DNA from: Nereocystis luetkeana
Lineage: Eukaryota; Sar; Phaeophyceae; Laminariales; Laminariaceae
Direction of reading: 5' to 3'
Length of the DNA: 64,000 bases
NCBI GenBank assembly: GCA_031213475.1
Contig: JARUPZ010000010.1
Coordinates: 8,510,898 to 8,574,897, forward strand
Both the position numbers and the translations under genes were made by a program. Position 1 is the first letter of the stretch, and each line of letters begins with the position of its first letter. Below the pieces are notes generated by a model, which saw nothing but the letters and a program-made list of their open reading frames with translations, did not search any database and was not told the origin of the DNA. Below, one piece after another: positions 53,202 to 63,649 of the stretch.

Positions 53202-53297
53202 GACCCTTTTAGAACCGCAGTCTCGTTTTTGGGGACAAACCAGTCAAATTCCGAGTAGTTTGTCCCCAAAACGGGACTGCGGTTCTAGAAGGGTTAA
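53202..53297. mobile_element. PAL-95 palindromic element, well preserved
   Basis: Arms ACCCTTTTAGAACCGCAGTC and GACTGCGGTTCTAGAAGGGTT with GGGGACAAACCAGTC / AGTAGTTTGTCCCC inside. The best copy for defining the consensus. Confidence 0.85.
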
Positions 53298-54031
53298 CCC
53301 CCTTAGGACTTTGGGGGCTCGAGATAGCGACCCGGTAGACAACAATGGCAACGCTTGGTACTACCAATCGTCTAACTATCGTCTACGAGCGACGCGCGCT
53401 CGGCAGCTCAGATATATCAATCTTGCGACCGTTCCGTACGACTCCTCCTCCAAGGTGTCCGGCGAGGCATGTCAAGCAAGGTAAAACATGCGCCGTCAAG
53501 GGTGTGTGGGGCCGAGTGGCTTCACACCAAAACCTAGAAACAGTTTAGGGTGAAAGCGTGCTGTCTCCTCTGGTACATTTGCTCCTCCTTGCATCCAACC
53601 ATTGTGACGCGGACAACGCTTACTTGTATCATGTATCAACCCTGTTATGATACTGCTTTGTATGAGGTTGAAAGCCCGGTAATTACCTGGGTTCTGGCAC
53701 TGGGAACGTATTAGTAGTACTTGGAAGGCGTATATTAGGTGGAAAACCAGGGGTTTCCCAGAGAGGCACGAGCGTGGCCCCAGTCCCTGTCGTGCACGAA
53801 AGGAATGAGGTGGCTCTTCTATCTCTTAAGCGAACATCAACGTGAGTACCAACGAGTACCGGCTTAATAGGCAGACCTGCCCAGGGATACAAAGTGTCCC
53901 GCTGTCCATGATCTTAACAACCCCCCCCCCCCCCCCCCCCCCCAACCACGCTAATGGCCGTTTTTTTTTTTTCGCCCCATCACAAGAGCGGCAGCAAATA
54001 AATGCATTGTTTTTTTTTTTGTTTAAAGGGG
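53298..54031. other. No gene recognised; C run at about 53922-53943
   Basis: No splice-supported exon. A C22 run is followed by AACCACGC. Nothing else identified. Confidence 0.5.
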
Positions 54032-54138
54032 TTAACCCTTTCAGGACCGCAGTCTCGTTTTGGGGACAATTGGGAACAAAAGACGTGGAACTTGAGTGGT
54101 GTGTCCCCAAAACGGGACTGGAGTTCTAAAAGGCTTAA
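54032..54138. mobile_element. PAL-95 element followed by a tRNA-like scrap
   Basis: Arms AACCCTTTCAGGACCGCAGTC and GGGACTGGAGTTCTAAAAGG with a 12-base insertion in the centre. Just after it, GGAGTTCGATTCTCC (54160-54175) resembles a tRNA T-arm, too isolated to call a gene. Confidence 0.75.
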
Positions 54139-54299
54139 CCTCGAACGCTGATAGCCTTGGTTGGTGTCAGGAGTTCGATTCTCCGTACTCTTACGTGTAT
54201 ACTCGTATATAGTTTTTTTTTTTTTTTTTTTTTCTCGAAGGACACCGACTGACGAACTGTCGAGAGCGCCTACTACTATAGAGCCGGTGGGCACAATTA

Positions 54300-54490
54300 T
54301 ACACGAGTCGCCGACGGAAAAAAAACATGCTGAATAGAAGCCTTGCCGCGATAAAAAAAACTTCCAACGCGCGTGTCGTAGTGGGGAGGGGGGAGACGGG
54401 CGTACGATGCGCCCCAGGACCTGAGAGTTACGGCTGGGAGGGGGCAGGAGCAAGAAGTGGCGAAGCCAATAAATGGGATGGGGAAAAAAA
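54300..54490 (+). mobile_element. SINE 3' fragment
   Basis: GCCGCGATAAAAAAAACTTCC, GTGGGGAGG and AATAAATGGGATGGGG with a following A run match the SINE 3' half. Confidence 0.55.
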
Positions 54491-54739
54491 TATATATGCA
54501 CCTGGTACTATTTTTTCTTCTGGGAATAATCGATGCACCGCTGCCGCTCAACCGTTGAAAGGCATGTATTCTACATAGCCTGGTCATGAGTTCGGTGTAT
54601 CGCTCGTGTCACCGTCAGGAGAAAAAAAATGCCGACTCTGTCCCGAAAATATTAGTATCGTTTTTGCATTAAAATTCAGTACAAACGGTGTTGATTTGTA
54701 GGGACAGAGTGGTACACTTTCCCCGTGAACAGAACCCAT

Positions 54740-54895
54740 TTCGTTGTCGTCATTGTTGTCGTTGTTGTTGTTGTTGTAGTCGTGGTTGTTGTCGATGTTG
54801 TTGTCGTTGTTGCTGTCGTTGTTGTTCTTGCTGTTGTCGTTGTTGTTGTTGATGTTGCTGTTGTCGTTGTTGTTGATGTTATTGTTGTTGTTGTG
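54740..54895. repeat. GTTGTC/GTTGTT microsatellite
   Basis: Imperfect GTT-based repeat. Asn/Thr- or Val-rich frames are artefacts. Confidence 0.9.
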
Positions 54896-54899
54896 TTGA

Positions 54900-55204
54900 A
54901 ACAAACATCCGTGAATCTACTGCGGTATAGGACATATTTATATCGTGCTTTTTTTGTGGAAAATTGCGCCAATACCGAAAACTTCGGCCTCCGGCGGCCC
55001 CCTTTATTTAGCGGGACCCTTCTGAGGCGCATCCGGCGGGCCCTCCGGGGGCGCCTCCAGTGGGCCCCCGTCGGCCGGGGTAGGGTAGCTGTTTTGGCTC
55101 GCTTTTTTGCTCGCCTGAGCCAGCCGACGTACCGACTGAAGTCAAGTCAGCTATCAAGTCGCCTTCGTCGACGATTAATGCGTAGCAGTCACTTATTATT
55201 ATCA
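54900..55204. other. GC-rich unassigned stretch
   Basis: 54985-55100 is locally GC-rich (CCGGCGGCCCC, GGCGCCTCCAGTGGGCC). No clear exon in any frame. Confidence 0.45.
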
Positions 55205-55429
55205 TCACGGGGGACCATACTAAATAGGATCTAAGGTACACACAAACAACTACCAGGCATATGTTTGGCTATTTTTTTTGCTATTACGGGAGACCAAAGT
55301 TAATAGGACCTATTATGGTGTACATAAAAACCTATACATTTAACCATTTTTACTAACAATATTTGGTCCTATTAGCTATGGCCCCCCGTATTAACAAGGT
55401 TTGGTCCTATTAACTATGGTCCCCCGTAA
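55205..55429. mobile_element. MITE-1 copy interrupted by another MITE-1
   Basis: Outer copy: left part 55205-55283, right part 55392-55429. The outer copy also has CCAGGCA inserted (TACCAGGCA near 55251), a one-base variant of the recurrent word. Confidence 0.9.
55284..55391. mobile_element. Inner MITE-1 copy, nested
   Basis: Complete copy inserted at the TA of the consensus ACTAAC of the outer copy, with TA on both sides (55282-55283, 55392-55393). This shows directly that the family inserts at TA. Confidence 0.92.
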
Positions 55430-55525
55430 TAGTTGTGGATTGCTGCCGACTCACAACCCTCTACGAGCATTGCCCCGAAGGAGCAAACCACCCCGAACGA
55501 TTTGATGTACGTACGATATTTCACA

Positions 55526-55556
<31 letters not shown>

Positions 55557-56019
55557 ACCCTCTAACTCAGAGCCTAACCCTCACGCTATGTATGATGGCA
55601 CCCGGGGTATCTGCTTCACAGTCTATCATATTAATATTGATAGTATCTCTCTACAGTCAGTAGCATAAAAGGAACCAGGACGAACTAGTTGTGGGTGTAC
55701 TGGTATTAGTTGAGTAGAAATAACGGTATACTATATATAATGTGCAGGCAACACACACCTGGTTTATACGTACGAACACATTTTTTCTGGGTATTTTTCT
55801 TATTTTTTCATCAACACCTTCGGTGGGTTTTCGTGAGGGGGAGATATTCATAGCAGTACGATGTGGTGGTGGGCCGATGGGAAGGGGAGGAATTGTGAAG
55901 GAACGCCTACTCCAAATCGTCTCGGTGACTACACAGGACGCCATCTCGAGGAGGGTGTCGAGATTGAAACTCCAGCTTAGGGGTCGACAGGAATCGAGAA
56001 GGAGCAGGGGAGGGGGGGG
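55430..56019. other. Unassigned; possible 5' part of repeat R-C
   Basis: (AT)n at about 55530-55555. A plus-strand frame at 55742-56023 leads into repeat R-C without a recognisable motif, so it may be the degraded coding part of a retroelement. Confidence 0.4.
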
Positions 56020-56285
56020 ATGACAAGCCCCCACCGGTGGCGTGGGGATAGAGCTTGGATGCGGCTTACGATTTAAGAATAGACCGTAAATAGTATACCT
56101 GGTATATGTATATTGAGATGGAGGAGGGAGCAAAGACAGCAAAGAGAGTATTATAGTAGATAAAGCATAAAGAGAGGTGTAGACATAGAAGGTAGATAGA
56201 CCTTGTGCTTAGGCTTCCTTTGTTTCCGGGGATTTCTTTTTTCAGGAATGTTTTGAGAGTGATCAACGTCGAAGCTCACATTTTT
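56020..56285 (+). mobile_element. Dispersed repeat R-C, interrupted by a SINE
   Basis: GTGGGGATAGAGCTTGGATG, GGAGGGAGCAAAGAC, TTTTCAGGAATGTTTTGA and GAAGCTCACA; the remaining end (CATGCTGCACATTGTCGG) resumes at 56647. TACCTGGTA at 56096-56104. Confidence 0.65.
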
Positions 56286-56640
56286 TTTCTTTATTATTTT
56301 ATTTTTTGCTCATCCCATTTATCATCTTCGCACATCTTCTTCTCTCTCTCCTTCCAGCTCGTAACTCAGATCCGGGGTCACATAGCAGGCTCTTCTACCC
56401 CCTTCCCGCTACGGTACGTGCCTTCATTTTTATCGCGAGAATATTTCAGCCCTTTCTTCCCTCGTCGACTCGCATCGAATTGTGCCTAACCACGCTGCAA
56501 GGCGCTCTCAACAATTGAATCCTTTTTATTTTTGTTTTTGCAAATAAAGTCAAGTGTCCGACCCACCTGGGGCTCGAACCCAGGACTCAAACACAAGTAG
56601 AATTCGAGGTTAACCACACTTGAACCACCGGGGCGACCGG
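56286..56640 (-). mobile_element. tRNA-headed SINE, intact copy
   Basis: On the minus strand: head with GGTTCAAGTGTGGTTAACC and B box GGGTTCGAGCCCC, body, and an A-rich tail (plus-strand T-rich start at 56280-56310). It supplies the empty site for the hAT-like insertion in the 17.8 kb copy. It lies inside repeat R-C. Confidence 0.8.
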
Positions 56641-56724
56641 CAATAGACATGCTGCACATTGTCGGATGGCAAAAGCATTATAATACTAATGCATGGGTTA
56701 GGATTTAAAAGTAGAAGTTACGAG

Positions 56725-56935
56725 TACATATTATCAAGATGCAGGAGGGAGCAAAGACGACACATACATAGAGTATCGTAGACAAAACATAAAGGTAGTA
56801 GACATAGAAGGCAGATAGACTTTGGTGTATAGGTTTTTCCTTCGTATACGGAGATATCTTCTTTCAGGAATGTTTTGATTGATCGATCGACGTGAAAGCT
56901 CATGCTGCACATTGTCGGATGGCAAGCCTAATAAC
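56725..56935 (+). mobile_element. Dispersed repeat R-C, second tandem copy
   Basis: GATGCAGGAGGGAGCAAAGAC to ATGCTGCACATTGTCGGATGG, uninterrupted, about 85 bp after the first copy. Confidence 0.65.
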
Positions 56936-56939
56936 AAAG

Positions 56940-57740
56940 GGAAGATTTGGTACACAGCTAGAGGCACACATCCTACCCAGGAAGTGGACGGGGTTAAAAT
57001 GAAAGGGGGGCGATGCAGCATCAAGCTGGGGCAATTGCCACCTTTCGACATGTATTTCTACACCCAGGCGCAACCGGGGGAGGGGGGGGGGGGTGGGGGG
57101 GGGGGGGGGGTGGTATACACAAAGGGGATGATCGAACACGAGGTATGATACGAGGTACCTGGTATAATAAGCGATCACTTTGGTTTGCGAATCACTTTAG
57201 TTCTGAAAGGGCCACGGGGGGTAGGTACCAGGTATGACTATTAATAATAAGCACCAGCGATTCTTTTTGAACCCTAAAAACCACACATACATACGTTTCC
57301 GTTCCCGTATCTTTACGTATATGGACTCCACCGTCACAACGTACCTGGTACATAGCCTCCAGACGCTGGCACCTACCTGTACACGAGTATACGTACGAGG
57401 TCGGATTATCCCTGTATGATGAAGATCCTGATTGATGCCGTATGGATTTTTGGCAACACGCACAGAGCCAGCAGCAGGACCGGTGGCAGTCTAAGTACCG
57501 TGACCAGTCAGTGTTGTATAGTACAACATGGTACAGCAGTGGAGGATTCGGCAGGCAGTCTCGAGACCACGCGCATGAAGGAACATAGCAGCAACAGAAA
57601 CGTACCAGGTACCTGGGTATGATACAAGCATGAAAATACTGCCAGAAATTTCCTACAGGGGGGATCCTGGAGTATGTAGATAAAACTCCACCACACGTAC
57701 GTACTCTGATGATATTATAGCGAAAACGGCAAGCGACAGC
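56940..57740. other. No gene recognised; five TACCWGGTA words
   Basis: G runs at 57078-57112. TACCWGGTA at 57156, 57226, 57342 and 57603 plus TACCTGGGTA at 57609 make this the densest cluster of that word. No exon supported. Confidence 0.5.
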
Positions 57741-57789
57741 GAGAAGAGCGAAGGGGCGTCCGTGGACGGAAGACCCGTACCTGACCCTT

Positions 57790-57825
57790 TTGTTGCTGCT
57801 TCTGTTGCCGTCGCTACTGTTGTTG

Positions 57826-57877
<52 letters not shown>

Positions 57878-57905
57878 TGTCGACGATGCTGTTGTTGCCG
57901 CTGCT
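57790..57905. repeat. (GCT/GTT)n microsatellite
   Basis: Trinucleotide tract within a GC-richer block (57760-58210). Both strands are open, so coding status cannot be judged from openness. Confidence 0.85.
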
Positions 57906-58444
57906 TTGCGAGTAGCTGCGACCTGTCGGGGTTTTTTTTGGTCGAATCTCGCCTTTTCCCCGCGAGCAGGGCGAGTAGCATTTCTCGCGACCATGTTACC
58001 TCCCCCCCCCCAAAACGGCCGGTTGTTGCTCCTCCCGCGGTGCCTCGCCTGGGCCCTGGGGACTGCCTTGCTCAGGAGATCGCAGCAGGTTACCCTCTCC
58101 GTCCTCCTTCCCGAGTCCCGAGTCTCGAAGATCCCTCTCAGTTCGGGTCTCGGAAACAAAAAAAGCAACTTGTTTTCTTTCTGGGACCCCTTCTGGGAGC
58201 TCCGAGCCCCCGGGCCCCGGGCTGGCGAAAAATTTCTTCAAATTATTCATCTGTCTGGAAATTTAAGGACCATTTTAAAGTCAATTTTAATAATAAAACG
58301 ATTATTATATTTTCGATTGAAACGGTGTGGGTGAAAAAATGTAGGATTCCCGAACCAAAACGCTTCAGTATCTCCATAACAACAAGTTTTTCTGGTTCTT
58401 TTTTAGAAGAGGAGGGCAGAAGGGCCTCGTGCGCTCACATTGTC

Positions 58445-58603
58445 ATGATGGTTTCACGATGCCGGGTGCTGGTGATAATGTCCATTCTGGCCCCTAGCTA
58501 CTCCTTTCGAGCGGTAGCGAGGCCCGTCCGTGTATCTGCTGCAAGGCATAGCAGCGAGAGAGGCGCGTTCGTCTGTGCTGCAACATCAACAACAACAACT
58601 GAC
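58445..58603 (+). CDS. Putative first exon with signal and plastid-targeting sequence
   Basis: ATG at 58445, 53 codons, donor GTGAGC in phase 0. Residues 1-20 (MMVSRCRVLVIMSILAPSYS) look like a signal peptide, followed by FRAVARPVRVSAARHSSERG, a basic, Ser/Ala-rich transit-like stretch. Phe directly after a small residue resembles the bipartite plastid signals of heterokont algae. The mature protein is not identified; 62054-62585 may be a later exon. Confidence 0.4.
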
Positions 58604-59492
58604 GTGAGCAGGGTTTATACGTTCCCACCACTCTGTGTACAAAAATGTAAGGACCGCTTCAACATCACTACCGATGTCAAAAACATCCTTACATTTACGG
58701 ACAGATTGGTACGTACGTACCACGTACATCCTATACACCAGCCGACGAGTGCTGTCACACACATGATGATTGGTTAGGTTTGGTAATCCTTTCGACCGTG
58801 CAAATCAGGCCTGCCGCGCCCAGCCAACCCATGCAACTTCACACGCGGGGACTGCTTATGCAATCTGGCTCGGCTGCGCACGTCTACACAGCCTGCTTCC
58901 GTTCTTTGAGCTCGCTCCCGACTCGGGCGTTCGTTCCGAAGGCTGCTACAAGTACATCAGTAAAAATAGTGTCACACAGCAGTACGTACTCGTAGGAGGA
59001 GCAAGAATAAGAACCAATCGCTGGTATTGTAAGTAGAAATACTAGGTACCTGTAGGCAGTAAGAACTTGAGGATAACTTTTTGGGGACGCGAAGAAAGTC
59101 GGAATAAGAAATGGTGCTCAGCAGCGAGCGCTCCAACACCGGTAACTCGTCTATAATAGCATGCAGCAATAGTAATAAGTAAGCTCAACGTTGTTTAAGG
59201 ACGGTGCCACAATAAGGTTTTCTCAGATTACGTAGGAGGCGTTTCTTCTTGGCGGGACCATACAGTAATCAAGTAGTTTACACCAACTCTATCTCTCATG
59301 TATTTCCCTCACTGACGAGGCTGCCCCGCGAGCTGCTGCTGCTGTGCTCTCTACCCTACGGTAGGAACTATCGTACATAGCTGTCGCGCTGTGGGAACTC
59401 GCGCAGCAGGATATATATGTGTAACTGTTGTGGTAACCTTGTGAAGCAGTACCATAACCTGTGTTGGTGGATGATAGCCGCTTGGTATGTAT
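58604..59492. other. No gene recognised, probable intron
   Basis: If 58445-58603 is a first exon, this is intron. A frame at 58780-58995 has no support. Confidence 0.4.
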
Positions 59493-59606
59493 TACGGGGG
59501 ACCGTAGTTAATAGGACCAAATATTGTGAGTAAAAATGGTTAAATATATACTTCGAAGTAGGTTTTTATGTATACCATAGGTCCTATTAACTATGGTCCC
59601 CCGTAG
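59493..59606. mobile_element. MITE-1 copy with TACTTCGAAGTA insertion
   Basis: Near-consensus, except that CTTCGAAGTA is inserted after AATATATA, producing TA-CTTCGAAG-TA. The position is identical to the CCTGGTA insertion in the 51.1 kb copy. Confidence 0.9.
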
Positions 59607-59741
59607 TAGTAGAATCGTCGGTGTTGTGTCGTCGACACTGGAATTTGCTTTGCTGCTGCTGCTGCTGTCCTCGTTCGGTCGCAAAACACAAGACGTCGGC
59701 TCAGGGTCCAATACCCCTGTCCTGCGACGAGTTAATGTGAG

Positions 59742-59775
<34 letters not shown>

Positions 59776-60999
59776 ACAGCCCTATTAATACTACGCGCAC
59801 TGACTGTATTGCTGATGCACTGCAGTGTACCACCACACACCAGACAGAAGAAAACATCCGCATCAGGGGGATCGGGCTCAAAATATGCCGTACTACTGCT
59901 GCGTCGTCTGCGAGTATATAGTGCCACACAGCAGTGTATAGTGCCACACAGCAGCAGTACACCATTTACTACTGTTGCAGCATTCTACTAGCTGTGCATA
60001 CGTACAGTACCTGCAGCACTGGTGTGTCCATGATTCTAGAGTCTGGAGTCGAACTCGAGTGCAAAAAAATAAATATCAGGAACAGCGGACATAGCAAAAA
60101 AGATAATGGTGCAAAACCAAAAGAAACAAAAATCAATCTAAAAGCACAACAGGTAGGCCAGGTGTGGCACGGCCATCGGGTGAAGAATGGAGCATTCACG
60201 CATCTCTTGCGGCCCCGACCTCGTGACGCCGGCCGGCCACGAGCCTCTTAAGTGAGAGTCGTCTTGGCCTTAGCGCAATCGTGCCGGGCGTGGGTAGCTC
60301 GGCGTGGTAGCCGAGAGAAAGAAAGAACAACTGTGCTTTGTCTGAGAAGCAGCTTTAAGCTGCATGCTGCGCAACGCTGCTGCTGCTGCTGCTGCTTTGT
60401 CGGTGGGCGTTGCTATCTGGACCTTGAGTACGTGCACGCAACCCAGCAATACACAGCAGGGACCACCAGCACCGTACGTACACGCAACCCAGCCATACAC
60501 AGCAGCGAACACCAGCACCGTTCTTATCCACGACAAAAGGGTGCGCTCGGCATGAGCGGCGGCTGTGCTGCTGCCTGTGCTGCTGTCTGTGTGGATGCCC
60601 CCCCCCCCTCCGTGACAACGAATCGCTGTCGCTCACCTCCGCTGCTGCGCTGATTGCTGTGATCGCAGCACGCCGAACGCCGCAAGAATTTTCCGCCTCA
60701 AGAATGTTCCGCAGCACGACTCATAGTTCATTTTCGGGAGATCGCGTTTGGGAAGTTGCGTTCTGGGAGATTGCGCGCCGCGGATTACAGCAAATATTTT
60801 AATCAAGTGAAATAAGGCTTCGGCCCTCTCGATGAGGCAGCTGTGTTTTGAGGAGGCGGGAGAATTAGAAAAAATCGCCTTCGCTCGTATGTAGTATTGG
60901 TATAAACATTTGAGGTCAAGAGGTCGTACATGGTACACGCCCAAGGTTCATCAAGGGTCCTCCGAGCCGCCTACGTGCTAGTATGCCATGCTGCGTACC
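59607..60999. other. No gene recognised
   Basis: (CAA)n at 59745-59776 and GCT runs at 59650 and 60377. CACACAGCAGTGTATAGTGC is tandemly repeated near 59925-59955, and CACGCAACCCAGCAATACACAGC recurs twice at 60434-60505. No exon supported. Confidence 0.5.
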
Positions 61000-61300
61000 C
61001 TGCAGACAGCACGGCAACGAGGGTACACGTACGTATAGCAGCAGAGCTTAGCACCGAACGTGAACAAGCTGAACGTAAAAACTGGACATGCTGAACGCAC
61101 TGAGCGTACCGTACGTCTTGAACGTACTCGAACATATTCAGCACCCAACATGCTCAACCTACGGAGAAAACCGAGCATACTCAACATATACTCAACATGT
61201 ACTTGATATACTGGACGTACTGGGCACACCGAACACACCGAATCTACCGAACACACGCCGAAACGTACTGAACGTATTGGACATACTGAGCATACTGGTC
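61000..61300. repeat. Degenerate minisatellite, CTGAACGTACTGAGC words
   Basis: Nine-to-ten-base words (CTGAACGTA, CCGAACACA, CTCAACATA) recur irregularly over about 300 bp. Confidence 0.55.
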
Positions 61301-61454
61301 GTCGCAGCCGCCCTTGAAATTACTGCACGTAGTGGGCAGTTGCGCAATTTCCCAACCCCCGCCATCCTCCACCACCACCATAATCCCCCACCAACCCCCC
61401 AAGCAAAGATGGCACGTACGAGAACGCGGTTAGGACTCCTTGACTGACCGCCCC

Positions 61455-61640
61455 CATCACAAGCGAGTGAACGAGGGAAGAAAAAGGGACCCAGTCTTGT
61501 CGCGATGAAAAAACAAGAGGCATTCACCGTGGCGGGGAGGGGCGGGGGGGGGGGGGGGGGGGGGGGAAGAGCCTGCTGTGTGACCCCGAATCTTGGTTAC
61601 GTCGAGGAGAGGAGCGAGAAAAAGAAGGGCAAATACGTAA
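61455..61640 (+). mobile_element. SINE 3' fragment
   Basis: GAACGAGGGAAGAAAAAGGG, TTGTCGCGATGAAAAAACAAG, TGTGTGACCCCGAATCTTGG; a G24 run interrupts it at about 61543-61566. It ends at ACATAAATGGGG. Confidence 0.6.
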
Positions 61641-61722
61641 CATAAATGGGGGGGGGGGGGGGTGTACTCGATAGGAGAGATGTACTCGATCTCATGCATG
61701 GCCGTAGTCGTATGACCATAAA
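61641..61722 (+). mobile_element. Poly(C)-element, short copy
   Basis: A G run, then GTGTACTCGATAGGAGAGATG to CGTATGACCATAAATGGGG. The SINE above ends in the same G run, so the two elements share one homopolymer. Confidence 0.7.
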
Positions 61723-62053
61723 TGGGGGGGGGGGGGAGGGATAGAATAAAACCAGCACATTGTATTAACTATTGCCGTATAGCCCCTTTGGGACACCCGT
61801 GACAGCGGCCAGAACAATAGTTGGGGGGGAAAATGGTGTTATGATATCAACCATTGTCTAGGAGGCGGCGTGAGCGTCCCAGCAATTCGGGTATAGGGCC
61901 ATGCTGTGCCTGTGCCGTACTTTGTAAACTCTTGACGTTGTGACTCGGACACCAGTGTTGCTTTTTCACCCTCCCCGGCCAAACCACGCTGCGGCCCTTT
62001 GCTGCATGTAACGCCGTCCCATATTTTTTGGCGTCAAAGGTTTTCCCTCTCAG

Positions 62054-62585
62054 GCCAAACGAGAGAGGGAAAGGCTCTTGACGTGCCCGAGATCGAAAAA
62101 AAACGGTCGCCCCATGAATACCAGGTTTTCCCCTTCAGCAAGAAACCCTCAAAACGCCTCATTTACTCGAAAACCGCGACAAAACAGGCGGAAGCAGCGG
62201 CAATCGGAGCTTTTCGGACTCCCATTACCACCACCACCACCACCACCACGATCACCACCACCACGTTTACTGCTTCTCGAAAAAGACGGTGCTTCCCGCT
62301 CATCCTCAAGGCGCAGGCGGGGACAGGGGAAGGGGGGGAGGAAGGGGGGGGCGGGGGGGGGGATGAAATCCGTCGGGACCCCGCAGAAAACGCCACCCCC
62401 GCCGACGGACCAATGGTTGGTGCTCACGATGGGGGTGGTGATGGCGGCGGTGAACGCATGGAGCTGCGGGATTTTCGGGCTCGGCTTATGTCGAAGGGTT
62501 TGGACGGCTGGGGGGCGGGAGAGGGGGACGGGGAGGGGGAGGAAGCAACTGCTGGTGGAAGAGGGGCCGCCCCGAGCAGTGACAG
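62054..62585 (+). CDS. Possible exon ending in a DUF179/AlgH-like start
   Basis: Acceptor TTCCCTCTCAG, donor GTGTGA, entering with two bases of a split codon. The favoured frame has a basic/Ser start, a Thr run from ACC repeats, Gly/Glu-rich sequence, then ERMELRDFRARLMSKGLDGW. The last part loosely resembles the beginning of plastid YqgE/AlgH (DUF179) proteins, (N/D)WR(E/D)FRA-L. It could follow the targeting exon at 58445, but the phases need a further exon between. Two other frames are partly open, so this is weak. Confidence 0.35.
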
Positions 62586-62599
62586 GTGTGAAGCTTGAG

Positions 62600-62925
62600 A
62601 GGTGTGCGTCAGGTGTTGGTGGTGTTGATGGTGTTGGTGGTGGTGTTGGCGTTGGTGTTGATGTTGGTGTTGGTGTTGTTGGCTGTAGTGGTGGCCGTAG
62701 TAGTTGTGGTGCTAGCGGCGTTGATGGTGTTGATGGTGTCGTTTTTTGGCGTGTTTTTGGAGGAGTTAGTGTTGGCGCTGTTATCGGTGGTGTTGGTGGT
62801 GTTGGCGTGGACGGTGTTGGTGGGGTTGGAGATGATGACGATGGTGGTGGTGGTGGTGGTGGTGGTGGTGGTGGTGGTGGTGGTGGTGGTGGTGGTGGTG
62901 GTGGTGGTGGTGGTGGTATGTGGTG
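62600..62925. repeat. GGTGTT and (GGT)n microsatellite
   Basis: GTTGGTGTTGATGGT-like words pass into a pure GGT tract at about 62839-62918. Confidence 0.95.
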
Positions 62926-62929
62926 ACGG

Positions 62930-63455
62930 TGTCAGTTATGCGGCTGTCGGTGTCTCGACATGAAAGCATTGTTTCTTTCCGATGACACCCGGCACATTCA
63001 CGCCCTGAATTTTCTTCCTCAAGAGACGCAAGTGACTGCAGTGACAGCCAAGCGATGTTGCGATTGGTCAGGGACCACGTAAAATGTACTACAGGGTGGA
63101 ATCACCGCTGTAAAGAGGTTGGACCATATGCATGCGCATGGTATCCCCGGTATTTATTTTAGCCAGGAAAAAGAGGGAATCACACAACATAGCAGTACGG
63201 CTGAGGCGTTCTACGATAGGGGTTCACCCTAATGTTTCTGAGGCTCCTTTCTTGAGGAGCTTCATATCTCACCCGACGGCTGACTTCAGCAAAACATCGC
63301 ATTGCATCCCGATGAATAATCTCACGGCCCAAGTATACAAAAACGTCTTCGGTCGAAATAAAATTGGCATTCCGCGGTCAAGGAGCCCCGTCATTCAGAA
63401 AACCTTTTACCGGAAATGGGCCACCTCTATCGTGGAACGCGCCAGCTGTCTACTA
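62930..63455. other. No gene recognised
   Basis: A plus-strand frame from 63132 runs into the MITE at 63456 and has no recognisable motif. Other sequence is unremarkable. Confidence 0.5.
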
Positions 63456-63560
63456 TTACGGGGGACCATAGTTAATAGGACCAAATTATGTTAGTAAAAA
63501 TGGTTAAATATATAGGTTTTTATGTATATCATAGGTCCTATTAACTATGGTCCCCCGTAA
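63456..63560. mobile_element. MITE-1 copy, near-consensus
   Basis: TTACGGGGGACCATAG to its complement, TA on both sides, no footprint insertion in the core. A good reference copy for the family. Confidence 0.92.
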
Positions 63561-63649
63561 TATCAATAGTGGCCTTCAAGACCCCATCCCTCTCTGGGCT
63601 CGATGATACTTCTCGACTAAATGTCATAGTATCTTCCCGATCGTTGCCG

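Noticed and set aside
57653-58168. Minus-strand Ala/Thr-rich frame as the missing 5' exon of the oxygenase gene
   Set aside because: A start codon (about 57993) and a possible donor exist, but openness comes from a trinucleotide repeat, there is no recognisable motif, and phase to 49366 cannot be tested.
63132-63494. 120-residue plus-strand frame
   Set aside because: Ends inside a MITE-1 copy and shows no motif; chance openness is likely.
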